Shown piece after piece: positions 42,037-50,969 of a stretch of 64,000 bases of DNA. The translations under genes and the position numbers were made by a program. Below the pieces are notes generated by a model, which worked only from the letters and a program-made list of their open reading frames with translations, searched no databases and was not told where the DNA came from. Every line of letters starts with the position of its first letter. Positions within the stretch are counted from its first letter, which is position 1. This DNA is from Arthrobacter sp. CDRTa11 (GTDB taxonomy: Bacteria > Actinomycetota > Actinomycetes > Actinomycetales > Micrococcaceae), in the NCBI RefSeq assembly GCF_026427775.1, contig NZ_CP044532.1:496001-560000 (forward strand). Direction: 5' to 3'.

Positions 42037-42576
42037 GTGAGCCACAAACTTTCCCACCACAAGCTGCGTGTTGTTGTCCACGTTGACCTTGACCCGGGAC
42101 ACATCACGGTAGAGGTTGGCGGATGCCTGACACATTCGAACTTTCCGGCCTTGCTCCACCTGCTGCTGCGGGCCCAGCGCCTGTCCTTCAGCCCCAGCAT
42201 TGCGCTGAACCTGCGGCGGGCCATTCACTTGGACGCCGGCGTCCTTGCACATCTTCGCCACATCGCCAGTCCTGGGTCCCATGGTGCGGGCCAGCATGCG
42301 GCCATCCACCACGAAATGGGTATGGCGGCAGCGGCGGCACTGGAGGAAGCTGACGATTTCCATCTGACCATCATGGAACCCGTGTACCTGCCGGTATGCC
42401 CCATCCATTCCGCGAAGGAGTTGGCGGAAGCGCGCCTGGACGTGGCGCAGGCAGCCCTTCTGGAGCACCCGAACCAGCCCACAGACCCGCCCCACCCGGT
42501 CCGGCCAAGCCGGTCCGCCAGCGCTAAGCGCATCCAGCGCGAACGGTCACTTAAGGCCCACAAGGTCCATTTTTAG
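42037..42576 (+). CDS. STAS-like (anti-sigma antagonist-like) protein, tentative
   Basis: The start GTG 42037 follows TGGAG; a longer frame reaches 41872. The 179-residue protein has VHVDLDPGHITVEVGGCLTH and IALNLRRAIHLDAGVLAHL, a beta-alpha-beta pattern like STAS domains, in which the loop before helix 2 (here HLDAG) carries the phosphorylated Ser or Thr. Here that position appears to be Asp-Ala, so it may not be phosphorylated. The C-terminal 50 residues are basic and disordered (RPSRSASAKRIQRERSLKAH, in part). It diverges from the GAF-ANTAR gene and may work with it. Confidence 0.5.
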   Translation: MSHKLSHHKLRVVVHVDLDPGHITVEVGGCLTHSNFPALLHLLLRAQRLSFSPSIALNLRRAIHLDAGVLAHLRHIASPGSHGAGQHAAIHHEMGMAAAAALEEADDFHLTIMEPVYLPVCPIHSAKELAEARLDVAQAALLEHPNQPTDPPHPVRPSRSASAKRIQRERSLKAHKVHF

Positions 42577-42710
42577 AGGGTTGCCGACGGTTAAGTAGCG
42601 TGCCCGCAGTTCAGGTGCCCGGCGCCTTAATAGCTCGGCTTAATTGCTCGGCGCCGTTAATTGCGAGGTGCCTTAGCTGCGGGTGCTGATGACTGGCGAT
42701 GAAGGGCGGG
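42577..42710. other. Convergent gap with imperfect GGCGCC/TTAA repeats
   Basis: This 134-bp gap between ends of convergent genes has two GGCGCC copies (near 42629 and 42646) and repeated TTAATxGC motifs. It may form a terminator. Nothing else was seen. Confidence 0.3.
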
Positions 42711-43058
42711 TTAGGTGCTCCTGCGCCGCCATTGCACCGCGTGCCAGAACAGCAGGGAGATGACGGTCAACGTTCCGGCCAGGGGTGCAAAGCTCAGCAC
42801 GAAGAAGGCCACCTGGGGTCCCATATTGCCGGGTATCGGGCCCTGGGAAAAAGCGTTGACATAGCCCCAGACGGCCGCGGCGTTCAGTCCTACGGCCAGG
42901 ATCCAGAGGATGATGATGAACGGATTGAGGCGGAGGTTGCCCGCCTGACTGCCTGGTGCTGCCCCAGTGCCGGTGCTGCCGGCAGTTTCCGGATCAACGG
43001 CCCGGCCGTTCTGGTCCACTTCACGGAATCCGATGCCGTTGGACTCTGTCTGCTCCAC
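42711..43058 (-). CDS. Small two-to-three-helix membrane protein, unknown function
   Basis: The start GTG 43058 follows AAAAGGGG; the 115-residue protein has a polar N-terminus of 45 residues, followed by FIIILWILAVGLNAAAVWGYV and FFVLSFAPLAGTLTVISLLFW. The Ala/Gly-rich helices and the C-terminal HAVQWRRRST suggest an inner-membrane protein. No family was recognised. The gene is transcribed away from the siderophore operon, and the 318-bp gap between them probably has both promoters. Confidence 0.6.
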   Translation of the reverse strand: MEQTESNGIGFREVDQNGRAVDPETAGSTGTGAAPGSQAGNLRLNPFIIILWILAVGLNAAAVWGYVNAFSQGPIPGNMGPQVAFFVLSFAPLAGTLTVISLLFWHAVQWRRRST

Positions 43059-43239
43059 GTTTCCCCTTTTGATTCGTGTGGCCCCGCTGCTGGTACAAGA
43101 CCCTACCCCCTGGCCGCGACTGCCCTGCAATGGGGAGTGTCTGCTGCAGGCACCCTCCCGAGCACTCCCCGCCACTCCCGGACAACAGACGCCCTTTCAA
43201 GCGGCGTATTTTGCACCTCTTTGGTGTTCGGTGCCAGTC

Positions 43240-43281
43240 AATGACGCGCGTTTGCCCCTAAAGCACCCGTCATTTAGGGGC
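43240..43281. repeat. Interlocked inverted repeats (pseudoknot-type topology)
   Basis: AATGACG (43240-43246) pairs with CGTCATT (43269-43275), and GCCCCTAAA (43254-43262) pairs with TTTAGGGGC (43273-43281). The right arms overlap by 3 bases, so the helices compete or stack. The element lies upstream of the siderophore promoter. Confidence 0.6.
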
Positions 43282-43305
43282 TGAAGATAAATACATCACA
43301 AAAGT

Positions 43306-43340
43306 TTGACGAAAAGGCTGTCCTAAGTAAGGCTTACCTT
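43306..43340 (+). promoter_or_regulatory. Promoter with DtxR/IdeR-type iron box for desABCD
   Basis: TTGACG (43306-43311) fits a -35 element. The dyad CTAAGTAAGGCTTACCTT (43323-43340) matches the DtxR/DmdR box TTAGGTTAGGCTAACCTAA in spacing and core and covers the expected -10 region. Ferrous DtxR should block transcription when iron is plentiful. Confidence 0.85.
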
Positions 43341-43376
43341 GCTCCTCTCCCCATCGTCGACTTAAGGATGACTCCC

Positions 43377-44996
43377 GTGCCACTGCTGCCCCGTGTTGAA
43401 GAGATCTATGTGGATGAAGGCCGGGGCACCGAAGCCTCGCCGGGGCAAGACTTTGCGTCCCGGGTGGAACTCGCCCTGGCCGCCACCAACCATCTGTTCA
43501 ACGCCCGCAACTCGCCGCGTTACGTGGCGCAGGTGCTGCAGGGTGTCAACGCGGTGGCCACCAAACTGGACCGGACCACGCAGCCGTTCACCGGCGTCGG
43601 GCCCACGGAACTGAAGGCGCGCATCGGTGCGGTGGATCTTGACCGGCCGTTGCCTGATACCGCTGCCGCCCTGGAGGAGCTGGAGTCCGTCTACCTGCGC
43701 GACGCCATCTACTTCCACGATGCCAAGTACGCAGCCCACCTGAACTGCCCCGTGGTGATCCCGGCGCTGGTGGGAGAGGCCATCCTCTCGGCAGTGAACT
43801 CTTCGATGGATACCTGGGACCAGAGCGCCGGCGCCACCATGATCGAGCGCCGGCTCATCGACTGGACCGCCGAGCGGCTGCAGCTGGGGACTGCAGCCGA
43901 CGGCGTGTTCACCTCCGGTGGGAGCCAGTCCAACCTGCAGGCACTGTTGATCGCCCGCAACCACGCCGTCGCGGGGCTGCGCCAGGAACCGGCCAACACC
44001 GGCCTCCGGCTGCCCGCACTGCTGGACAGGCTGCGCATCTTCACCTCGGAAGACAGCCATTTCAGCATCCAGAAGTCAGCCTCCATGCTGGGCATGGGAT
44101 TCGACGCCGTGATCTCCGTCCGCTGTGCACCTGACCACCGGATGGACCCCGCCGCCCTCGCTGAGGCCATGGCGGAAGCGCACGACGCCGGGCTGGTCCC
44201 GATGGCGGTGGTGGCCACCGCCGGCACCACTGACTTTGGGGCAGTGGACCCGCTGCCGGAGCTTTCGGCCCTGGCCCGCGCCTACGGCGCGTGGCTTCAC
44301 ATCGATGCTGCGTACGGCGGCGGGCTGATGGTTTCGGGCCGCTACCGGCACCTGCTGGACGGAACCCGGCTGGCCGATTCCGTCACCGTGGACTTCCACA
44401 AAACCTTCTTCCAGCCGGTCAGTTCCAGCGCCCTGCTGGTCCGCGACCGCGCCATGCTGCGTCACATCACCTACTACGCGGACTACCTGAACCCCGAGAG
44501 CGCCGCCCTCGCAGAGATCCCCAACCAGGTGGATAAGAGCATCCAGACCACCCGGCGCTTCGATGCGCTCAAACTCTGGCTCACCCTGCGCATCATGGGT
44601 GCAGACGCTATCGGTGCCCTCTTTGACGAGGCGATAGACCTTGCCGCCCGCGTAGGCTCGCTTCTTGCCGCCGATGACGACTTCGAGCTCGCCGCCGAGC
44701 CCCAGCTGAGCACCCTGGTGTTCCGCTACCGGCCGCGGGTGGATACCCCAAGCGGCAGCCAGCGGATGTCTGAGGACGCCTCTGATCTCCTCAATCCCGC
44801 CATCCGCGCCGCGGTTTTCGCCTCCGGCAAGGCCGTTGTGGCCGGGACCAAGGTGGCAGGGCGGCACTACCTGAAATTCACGCTGCTCAATGCTGAAGCA
44901 ACCCTGGAGGATATCGGCCAGATCATCAGCCTTCTTCGCAGCACGGGCGCCGGGCTCGTGCAGGACGGGCTGCTCCAGGACGAGGTGTCCGCATGA
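43377..44996 (+). CDS. desA: Siderophore pathway PLP-dependent lysine decarboxylase (DesA)
   Basis: The start GTG 43377 has AAGGA 8 bp upstream; ATG 43368 lacks an RBS. The 539-residue protein is a group II PLP decarboxylase: [18 protein letters not shown] binds the cofactor phosphate, [16 protein letters not shown] and [10 protein letters not shown] carry the pyridine-binding Asp, and [11 protein letters not shown] holds the cofactor Lys at 342. DesA turns lysine into cadaverine, the first step of desferrioxamine synthesis. The next gene starts 4 bp before its stop (ATGA). Related L-2,4-diaminobutyrate decarboxylases are an alternative. Confidence 0.9.
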   Translation: MPLLPRVEEIYVDEGRGTEASPGQDFASRVELALAATNHLFNARNSPRYVAQVLQGVNAVATKLDRTTQPFTGVGPTELKARIGAVDLDRPLPDTAAALEELESVYLRDAIYFHDAKYAAHLNCPVVIPALVGEAILSAVNSSMDTWDQSAGATMIERRLIDWTAERLQLGTAADGVFTSGGSQSNLQALLIARNHAVAGLRQEPANTGLRLPALLDRLRIFTSEDSHFSIQKSASMLGMGFDAVISVRCAPDHRMDPAALAEAMAEAHDAGLVPMAVVATAGTTDFGAVDPLPELSALARAYGAWLHIDAAYGGGLMVSGRYRHLLDGTRLADSVTVDFHKTFFQPVSSSALLVRDRAMLRHITYYADYLNPESAALAEIPNQVDKSIQTTRRFDALKLWLTLRIMGADAIGALFDEAIDLAARVGSLLAADDDFELAAEPQLSTLVFRYRPRVDTPSGSQRMSEDASDLLNPAIRAAVFASGKAVVAGTKVAGRHYLKFTLLNAEATLEDIGQIISLLRSTGAGLVQDGLLQDEVSA

Positions 44997-46333
44997 GCCA
45001 CGTTTACGACTTCGCCGGCATCGGGGTTGGCCCCTTCAACCTTGGCCTCGCCGCACTCAGCGAACCCGTGGAGGGGCTGGACGGTGTGTTCCTGGAGCGC
45101 CGCGACTCCTTCGACTGGCACCCGGGCATGATGCTGGAGCCGGCCCACCTGCAGGTCCCGTTTATGGCGGACCTGGTGACGCTCGCGGATCCCACATCGC
45201 CCTACTCGTTCCTGAACTTCCTCAAGCAGACCGGGCGGCTCTACCGCTTCTATATCCGCGAGAACTTCTACCCGCTGCGCGCTGAGTACAACCAGTACTG
45301 CCAGTGGGTGGCCGGTCAGCTGCCATCCGTACGTTTTAACACAGCCGTGCTGAATGTGACCTACAACGACGGCGTGTACCGCCTGGCGGTGGAGGGACCG
45401 GACGGGGCAGAGGTGCTGTTGGCCCGCCGCCTGGTGTTGGGCACCGGTACGTCCCCGTACGTGCCGGCGGCCTGCGACGCAATAGTGGAAGCGGCTTCAA
45501 ACGGCGGCGGGGTGGTCCTTCACAACGCCGACTACCTGTCCAGGAAGAGTGAACTGCAGGACAAGCGCAGCATCACCATTGTGGGCAGCGGCCAGAGCGC
45601 CGCGGAGATCTACTACGAGCTGCTTCAGGAGACCGACGTCCACGGCTACCAGTTGAACTGGGTTACCCGTTCCGGCCGGTTCTTCCCGCTGGAGTACACC
45701 AAGCTGACGCTGGAAATGACTTCGCCCGAGTACGTGGACTATTTCCACCGGCTGCCCCAGGACCAGCGCGATGGCCTGATCAAGAGCCAAAAGAACCTCT
45801 ACAAGGGGATCAACTCCGAGCTCATCGATGCGATCTACGATCTCCTCTACACCAAGAGCCTCTCCGGCATAGTGGACACCCGCTTGCTGACGCACTCCTC
45901 CCTGACCAGCGCCGCCTGGGACCCGGCCGCACGTTCCCACACCCTGGAGCTGCACCACGAAGAAGAGGGAAGGTCCTACGCCCTGGACAGCGAGGCCGTG
46001 GTCCTGGCCACCGGGTACACCTACCGGGAGCCCGGCTTCCTTGCCGGTGTGCAGGACAGGATCGAACGGGACTCCTCCGGCAGGTTCGCCGTCAGCCGCA
46101 ACTACAGCACCGGCGTCGAACCCGGGGAAATCTTTGTGCAGAACGCCGAGCTGCACACCCACGGCTTTGTGACCCCAGACCTGGGCATGGGCGCCTACCG
46201 CAACTCCTGCATCCTCCGGGAAATAACGGGCCGTGAGGTCTACCCGGTGGAGCGCAGCATCGCCTTCCAGGAGTTTGGGGCGCCGGCTACGGCCAACGCA
46301 GCAGTGACCGCCACGGCAGGGGCTTCAGTATGA
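44993..46333 (+). CDS. desB: Cadaverine/lysine N-hydroxylase (DesB, flavin monooxygenase)
   Basis: The 446-residue protein has the FAD motif [16 protein letters not shown], the NADPH motif [15 protein letters not shown] and a typical [13 protein letters not shown] near the end. These fit the IucD/SidA/DesB amine hydroxylase family. The enzyme adds one oxygen to a terminal amine of cadaverine. Its ATG overlaps the DesA stop and its own stop overlaps the next ATG, so the set is translated as one unit. The FDWHPGM segment is the family's substrate-side loop. Confidence 0.93.
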   Translation: MSHVYDFAGIGVGPFNLGLAALSEPVEGLDGVFLERRDSFDWHPGMMLEPAHLQVPFMADLVTLADPTSPYSFLNFLKQTGRLYRFYIRENFYPLRAEYNQYCQWVAGQLPSVRFNTAVLNVTYNDGVYRLAVEGPDGAEVLLARRLVLGTGTSPYVPAACDAIVEAASNGGGVVLHNADYLSRKSELQDKRSITIVGSGQSAAEIYYELLQETDVHGYQLNWVTRSGRFFPLEYTKLTLEMTSPEYVDYFHRLPQDQRDGLIKSQKNLYKGINSELIDAIYDLLYTKSLSGIVDTRLLTHSSLTSAAWDPAARSHTLELHHEEEGRSYALDSEAVVLATGYTYREPGFLAGVQDRIERDSSGRFAVSRNYSTGVEPGEIFVQNAELHTHGFVTPDLGMGAYRNSCILREITGREVYPVERSIAFQEFGAPATANAAVTATAGASV

Positions 46334-46908
46334 GGTTTACGTTCCGCTGCCTGGACCCCCACGCCGATGCACCTCTTCTGCACAGCTGGGTGACCCAGCC
46401 CTACGCGTCCTTCTGGGGCATGTTGTCCTCCACGGTTGACGGGGTTGTGGAGGAATACTCCAAGATCCAGGCCAGTGGGCACCACCACGCCCTGCTGGGG
46501 CTCGACGGCGGTGTCCCCGCCTTCCTGATGGAGGAGTACCTCCCGTCTGCCTCGCCACTGGCCGCGGTTTACGCCGCCCAGCCCGGTGACATGGGAATGC
46601 ACCTGCTGGTGGCGCCGCCGTCGGGAGGGCCTCAGCCCGGGTACACCACGGCGGTGATGGACGCCGTCCTGGACCGCCTCTTTAACAAACCGGGTGTGGA
46701 GCGCGTAGTGGTGGAACCCGATGCCAGGAACACCAAGATCCATGCCCTCAATGAACGGCTGGGATTCCAGCCCGCCGGGGTGGTGGACCTGCCGGACAAG
46801 CAGGCACTGCTGAGCTTCTGCTCCCATTCCGATTACCTCGCTGCACGGGCTGCCCTCCAACAGTCCGCAGACTCTTCAAACCCGATCCACCAGGGAGCAT
46901 CACTGTGA
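46330..46908 (+). CDS. desC: N-hydroxycadaverine acyltransferase (DesC, GNAT/IucB-like)
   Basis: A 192-residue GNAT protein opening [18 protein letters not shown], with [11 protein letters not shown] and [11 protein letters not shown] and late [20 protein letters not shown], the acetyl-CoA-site region of IucB-type transferases. It should transfer succinyl or acetyl groups from CoA to the hydroxylamine, giving the hydroxamate. It overlaps both neighbours (ATGA and GTGA). It is a standard length. Confidence 0.9.
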   Translation: MRFTFRCLDPHADAPLLHSWVTQPYASFWGMLSSTVDGVVEEYSKIQASGHHHALLGLDGGVPAFLMEEYLPSASPLAAVYAAQPGDMGMHLLVAPPSGGPQPGYTTAVMDAVLDRLFNKPGVERVVVEPDARNTKIHALNERLGFQPAGVVDLPDKQALLSFCSHSDYLAARAALQQSADSSNPIHQGASL

Positions 46909-48782
46909 CCACCATTGCCATCTATCCAGACTTGCTCGCAGAAACCGCGGCCAACGCCGCCGTCCCGCATCTCACCCCGGAGCGGTGGGCCAGGGCCAAC
47001 CGCCACCTGGTGCGCAAGGCGCTGGCCGAATTCCTGCACGAAAGGATCCTCACCGCCCAACGGATGGGCAGCAACGGCCCGGACTCGCCTGATGGGGTGG
47101 CGTCCTACCTGGTCAGCAGCGACGACGCTGCAAGCCAGTACTCTTTCAAAGCTCGGCTCCTTGCCCTGGACCACTGGTCCATCGACGGCGAGTCCATCCG
47201 CTGGACCCGGAACGGAAGCGAAGCAGCCCCGGATGCCCTGACCTTCATCACCGAATTCCGGAACACCCTGGGGATCCGGGAGGAGATGCTTCCTGTCTAC
47301 CTTGAGGAAATCAGCAGCACGCTCGCCAGCCACGCCTACAAGCAGTGGATGGGCCAGCCGCTTGCCGGGGAGCTCGCCGCCGGAGTTACCGGAGGCAGCG
47401 ATCCTGCTACCGACTTCCAGGTGCTTGAGCGCAGCATGACCGAGGGCCATCCCTGCTTCGTGGCCAACAACGGCCGGCTCGGGTTCGGCATCAGCGACTA
47501 CCGGGCTTTTGCGCCCGAGGCGGGAGCTCCTGTCCAGCTGGAGTGGATCGCCGTGCACCGCAGCCAGGCGGTGTTTACCTCCAGCGCAGGGCTTGACTAC
47601 CGGGCCCACCTGGAGGCTGAATTGGGCGCGCCGCTCGTGGCCGCCTTCGACGCCAAGCTCAGCGCGCAGGGCCTGGAATCCGCCCACTATTTCCTCATGC
47701 CGGTGCACCCGTGGCAGTGGGAGAACAAACTCACTGTCACCTTCGCCGCCGAAATAGCCCGCCACTTCATAGTCCACCTGGGGATAGGAACAGACAGCTA
47801 CCAGGCGCAGCAGTCCATTCGCACGTTCTTCAGCACCAGCCACCCCGCCAAGAGCTACGTCAAGACGGCGATGTCCGTGCTCAACATGGGCTTTATGCGT
47901 GGTCTTTCGCCGCAGTACATGAAGGCCACCCCGGCCATCAACGACTGGCTGCGGGACCTGATCGGCTCCGATGCGGCACTCCAGCGCCGCGGCCTGGAAA
48001 TGATCAGCGAAATTGCCGCCATCGGGTACCACAACAGCTACTACGAGGCCGCTTCCGCCAACGGATCCCCCTACCGGAAGATGCTCTCCGCCCTGTGGAG
48101 GGAGAGTCCGCTGCCGTTGCTCAAAGACGGCCAGCAACTGGCAACCATGGCCTCGCTCCTGCACGTTGATTCGGCCGGTAAACCCCTGGTCTCGGCCCTG
48201 ATCGACCGGTCCGGGCTGGCCCCTGTTGAATGGCTGCGCCGGTACTTCGAGGTATACCTTGTCCCGTTGGTGCATTGCCTCTACCGCTATGAGCTCGCCT
48301 TTATGCCGCACGGCGAAAACGTGATCCTGGTGCTGGAGAACGGTGTGCCCGTGCGTGCGGTCATGAAGGACATCGCCGAGGAGATTGTGGTGATGGGGGA
48401 CAGGCTGGACCTTCCCGAGGACGTGGCCCGGATCCAGGCGGACATTCCCGACGGCGAAAAGGTGCTGGCCATCTTCACGGATGTCTTCGACTGCATCTTC
48501 CGGTTCCTGGCCGCGCTGCTGGTGGAGGACGGCAAACTCAACCAGGACCAGTTCTGGGGCACCGCGGCCCAGGCTATCCGCGACTACCAGGCGGAGCACC
48601 CGGAATTGGCCAGCCAGTTCGCCCGCCATGACCTCTTCGCCGCGGACTTCGAATTGTCGTGCCTGAACCGCCTGCAGCTGCGGAATAACCAGCAGATGCT
48701 GGATCTCGCGGACCCGTCCGGCGGGCTGCAGATGGCCGGCCGGCTGGCGAATCCACTCGCCAGGTACGCGCCGCAGTCCTGA
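46905..48782 (+). CDS. desD: NIS siderophore synthetase (DesD, IucA/IucC family)
   Basis: The 625-residue protein has GHPCFVANNGRLGFGISDY, HPWQWENKLTV, SIRTFFSTSHPAKSYVKTAMS in parts, and a C-terminal ferric reductase-like RLQLRNN. These are the IucA/IucC and FhuF-like regions of NRPS-independent siderophore synthetases. DesD condenses and cyclises N-hydroxy-N-succinyl-cadaverine units with ATP to desferrioxamine E or B. GTG 46905 overlaps the DesC stop. No exporter, receptor or reductase gene lies next to it, so uptake must be encoded elsewhere. Confidence 0.93.
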   Translation: MTTIAIYPDLLAETAANAAVPHLTPERWARANRHLVRKALAEFLHERILTAQRMGSNGPDSPDGVASYLVSSDDAASQYSFKARLLALDHWSIDGESIRWTRNGSEAAPDALTFITEFRNTLGIREEMLPVYLEEISSTLASHAYKQWMGQPLAGELAAGVTGGSDPATDFQVLERSMTEGHPCFVANNGRLGFGISDYRAFAPEAGAPVQLEWIAVHRSQAVFTSSAGLDYRAHLEAELGAPLVAAFDAKLSAQGLESAHYFLMPVHPWQWENKLTVTFAAEIARHFIVHLGIGTDSYQAQQSIRTFFSTSHPAKSYVKTAMSVLNMGFMRGLSPQYMKATPAINDWLRDLIGSDAALQRRGLEMISEIAAIGYHNSYYEAASANGSPYRKMLSALWRESPLPLLKDGQQLATMASLLHVDSAGKPLVSALIDRSGLAPVEWLRRYFEVYLVPLVHCLYRYELAFMPHGENVILVLENGVPVRAVMKDIAEEIVVMGDRLDLPEDVARIQADIPDGEKVLAIFTDVFDCIFRFLAALLVEDGKLNQDQFWGTAAQAIRDYQAEHPELASQFARHDLFAADFELSCLNRLQLRNNQQMLDLADPSGGLQMAGRLANPLARYAPQS

Positions 48783-48815
48783 TAACCCACCCGCTTTATC
48801 TCCAGGGCTGACGAA

Positions 48816-48870
48816 GCGCGAACGAACACTTGAGGTCCCCGCAGGGAGGGCCTCAAGTGTTCGTTCGCGC
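48816..48870. repeat. 20-bp perfect inverted repeat between desD and the SDR gene
   Basis: Arms at 48816-48835 (starts GCGCGAACGAACACTT) and 48851-48870 are perfect complements with a 15-nt loop (TCCCCGCAGGGAGGG). It lies 34 bp after desD and 16 bp before the SDR start, so it could end the siderophore message or shape the SDR leader. Confidence 0.9.
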
Positions 48871-48885
48871 GGCTAGGCTGGGGCC

Positions 48886-49662
48886 ATGACGACGCCACAG
48901 AGTACCGGGACCACGGCACTGATTACCGGAGCCACAGCGGGGCTGGGCGCCGAGTTCGCGCGTCAGCTCGCGGAGCAGGGGCACCACCTGGTGCTCGTGG
49001 CACGGGACAGCGGGCGGCTGGCCGCCAAGGCGCACGAACTGGAAAACAACTACAGCATCGACGTTGAGGTGATTGCCGCAGACTTGACCGACGACGACGG
49101 CGTGGCTGCCGTCGTCGAACGCCTTTCCGCTGAGGCACGGCCGGTGGAGATCCTGGTGAACAACGCGGGGTTCGGGCTGCTGCGGTCCTTTGAGGAAAAT
49201 GACATCGAGGATGAAAAGGCGCATCTGAAACTACTCGTGGAAACGCCCATGGTGCTGAGCCATGCTGCGTTGCCGGGGATGCTGCGGCGCCGTTCCGGGA
49301 AGATTATCAACGTGGCCAGCGTGGCGGCATTCCTGCCGAGAGGGACCTACTCGGCGGCGAAGGGGTGGCTGGTGGCCTTCAGCCGCTGGGCCAACCTGGC
49401 GTACTCCCCGCAGGGCGTCACGGTCACGGCAGTGTGCCCCGGGCTGACGCACACTGAGTTCCACGACCGGATGGAGATGGACAAGTCAGTGGCGCCGCGG
49501 TGGATGTGGCTCAACCCCGAGCGTGTGGTCCGGGAGGGGCTGGCCGCCAGCCAGCACGGCAAGGCAGTTTGGGTCCCTTCCAAGAGGTACAGGGTCATGA
49601 TGGCGGCGGCGCAGGTGCTCCCCGCCCGTCTGACAACAGGTCCGCCGCGAAGGGCGAGGTAG
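48886..49662 (+). CDS. Short-chain dehydrogenase/reductase (classical SDR)
   Basis: The 258-residue protein has ALITGATAGLGAEFARQLAE (TGxxxGxG cofactor motif), LVNNAGFGLL, VASVAAFLPRGTYSAAKGWL (Tyr and Lys of the YxxxK, Ser upstream). The Arg in VLVARDSGR suggests NADP(H). It acts on an alcohol or ketone that cannot be named. It ends at 49662, overlapping the 3' end of the convergent FUSC gene by 68 bp. It is not clearly part of the siderophore route. Confidence 0.92.
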   Translation: MTTPQSTGTTALITGATAGLGAEFARQLAEQGHHLVLVARDSGRLAAKAHELENNYSIDVEVIAADLTDDDGVAAVVERLSAEARPVEILVNNAGFGLLRSFEENDIEDEKAHLKLLVETPMVLSHAALPGMLRRRSGKIINVASVAAFLPRGTYSAAKGWLVAFSRWANLAYSPQGVTVTAVCPGLTHTEFHDRMEMDKSVAPRWMWLNPERVVREGLAASQHGKAVWVPSKRYRVMMAAAQVLPARLTTGPPRRAR

Positions 49663-50701
49663 GCCTGCCCCTCACCGCAAGCACGACAAGGATCCCTATC
49701 AGGGCGCCCACCAAGGTCTCCACACCGCGCTCAAGAATCAGTACCGCGGGATCGATGGGCGCTGCGAGTTGCGTCATCAGCAGGATCACCGGAGTGAAGG
49801 ACACCATGGCCAGTCCGTAATGCCGGGCCATGAACAGCTCCGTGGTGAACTGGAAGACGATGACCAGGATGGCCAGCACCGCCACGTGATGCACGGCGAC
49901 GATTTCTACGGTTTGCCAGGGACCGGGAAGAAGTACGACGGCGGTGACCGCCAATCCGAAGAACGTCCCCACGATCCTGTGGATACCCCGGCGGACGCTG
50001 CTGGGAAGATCCGCACCTGCCAGCGGCACGGCCGCGGCCGCCATGGCCCAGTGCGGATGGCCACTTCCGCTGAGGACGCCCAGCGTGCCGGCCGCACCAA
50101 CAGCCAGGACATACCTGGCGGCGTGGACCACGGCGGGCCTGGCCCCCACCGCCCGGAATGACACGATGTTCCTGGCAGCACCCGGCTGCCAGGCCCTCGA
50201 ACGGACCCACCCTCCGAACCCGACGGCCAGGGAGAAAACCGCAGACCCGGCGGCGATCAGCACGGCTGCATACCAGGGGACGGCCAGGGGGACGGAAGCA
50301 CAGGCGCCTAAAGCCAGGATTCCGAAGAACGGGCCATTGGGCTTGAGCCGTACCTTGTCCGCGAACAGTGACCCTGCGCCGGCCATCACGGCTTCGATCC
50401 CCACCAGCCACCACGAATGGAGTTGGGTGACGGAAAGGACCACCCCCACAGCTACGCCTGTCAGCAGCACGAGCGCCGCCTGTGCCTGGTGCTTTAGCCG
50501 GAGCTGGTGCGGTTCGGAGCGTCCGTACATCCCGGTCAGGGCTCCAAAGACTGCGTACATGATGAGATCCGCACGGCCCAGCAAAAGGAGTGTGAGTGAG
50601 GGAACGGCAACGCTGATGGCAACCCTGACTGCGGCGAGGCTGTCGTTGTCCGCCGGCTCCAGCCGGTGGAGCGCGCGCACCTGCTGCAAAACGGGCTTCA
50701 T
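49595..50701 (-). CDS. FUSC family membrane transporter (aromatic acid exporter-like)
   Basis: A 368-residue protein with start ATG 50701 (GGTGG upstream; other in-frame Met at 50719 and 50860). It has an N-terminal helical block (ADLIMYAVFGALTGMYGR) and two further sets of helices, VLLTGVAVGVVLSVTQLHS and GTFFGLAVTAVVLLPGP, typical of FUSC/AaeB proteins. The segment RRGIHRIVGTFFGL is the family signature. Members export aromatic acids or other organic anions. The last 23 codons overlap the SDR gene on the other strand. Confidence 0.85.
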   Translation of the reverse strand: MKPVLQQVRALHRLEPADNDSLAAVRVAISVAVPSLTLLLLGRADLIMYAVFGALTGMYGRSEPHQLRLKHQAQAALVLLTGVAVGVVLSVTQLHSWWLVGIEAVMAGAGSLFADKVRLKPNGPFFGILALGACASVPLAVPWYAAVLIAAGSAVFSLAVGFGGWVRSRAWQPGAARNIVSFRAVGARPAVVHAARYVLAVGAAGTLGVLSGSGHPHWAMAAAAVPLAGADLPSSVRRGIHRIVGTFFGLAVTAVVLLPGPWQTVEIVAVHHVAVLAILVIVFQFTTELFMARHYGLAMVSFTPVILLMTQLAAPIDPAVLILERGVETLVGALIGILVVLAVRGRPTSPFAADLLSDGRGAPAPPPS

Positions 50702-50879
50702 GCCGCCGATGCCACCCATCTTTTGTTTCACGTGGATCTTTTTCGAGACCCGGTTGCGGGCCCGGTTGCGGGCCTGGATGCGGCCGCTGGGGGCCTTTCG
50801 GAAGATATCATCCGGTGCCGCCGGAAGTCCTGCGGGCGGACCCGGAAGGTAACCTGTCACATCCCCAGCAGGCAGAGCC

Positions 50880-50929
50880 GAGGCCCGCCCTGCATGATTC
50901 CCCCAAGGAAATCACGCAGAGCGGGCCTC
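50880..50929. terminator. Long hairpin after the MFS gene
   Basis: GAGGCCCGC and GCGGGCCTC flank inner pairs CTGC/GCAG and TGATT/AATCA with single mismatches. It lies 41 bp past the end of the minus-strand MFS gene (50970) and in front of the FUSC gene. Confidence 0.65.
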
Positions 50930-50969
50930 ATGAGCGCGGGCTACAAGACGTATCCGGGACAGGCTGGGG

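Larger units (their letters stand above)
43059..43376. promoter_or_regulatory. Control region of the siderophore operon (318 bp, divergent)
   Basis: Holds an IR (GGGGAGTG 43132-43139 / CACTCCCC 43163-43170), an interlocked pair of dyads at 43240-43281, and the siderophore promoter with iron box at 43306-43340. No gene is credible. Confidence 0.65.

Noticed and set aside
46833..48629. Minus-strand open frame of 598 codons opposite desD
   Set aside because: Antisense shadow of a clear IucA/IucC gene; Gln/Val/Gly-rich without motifs.
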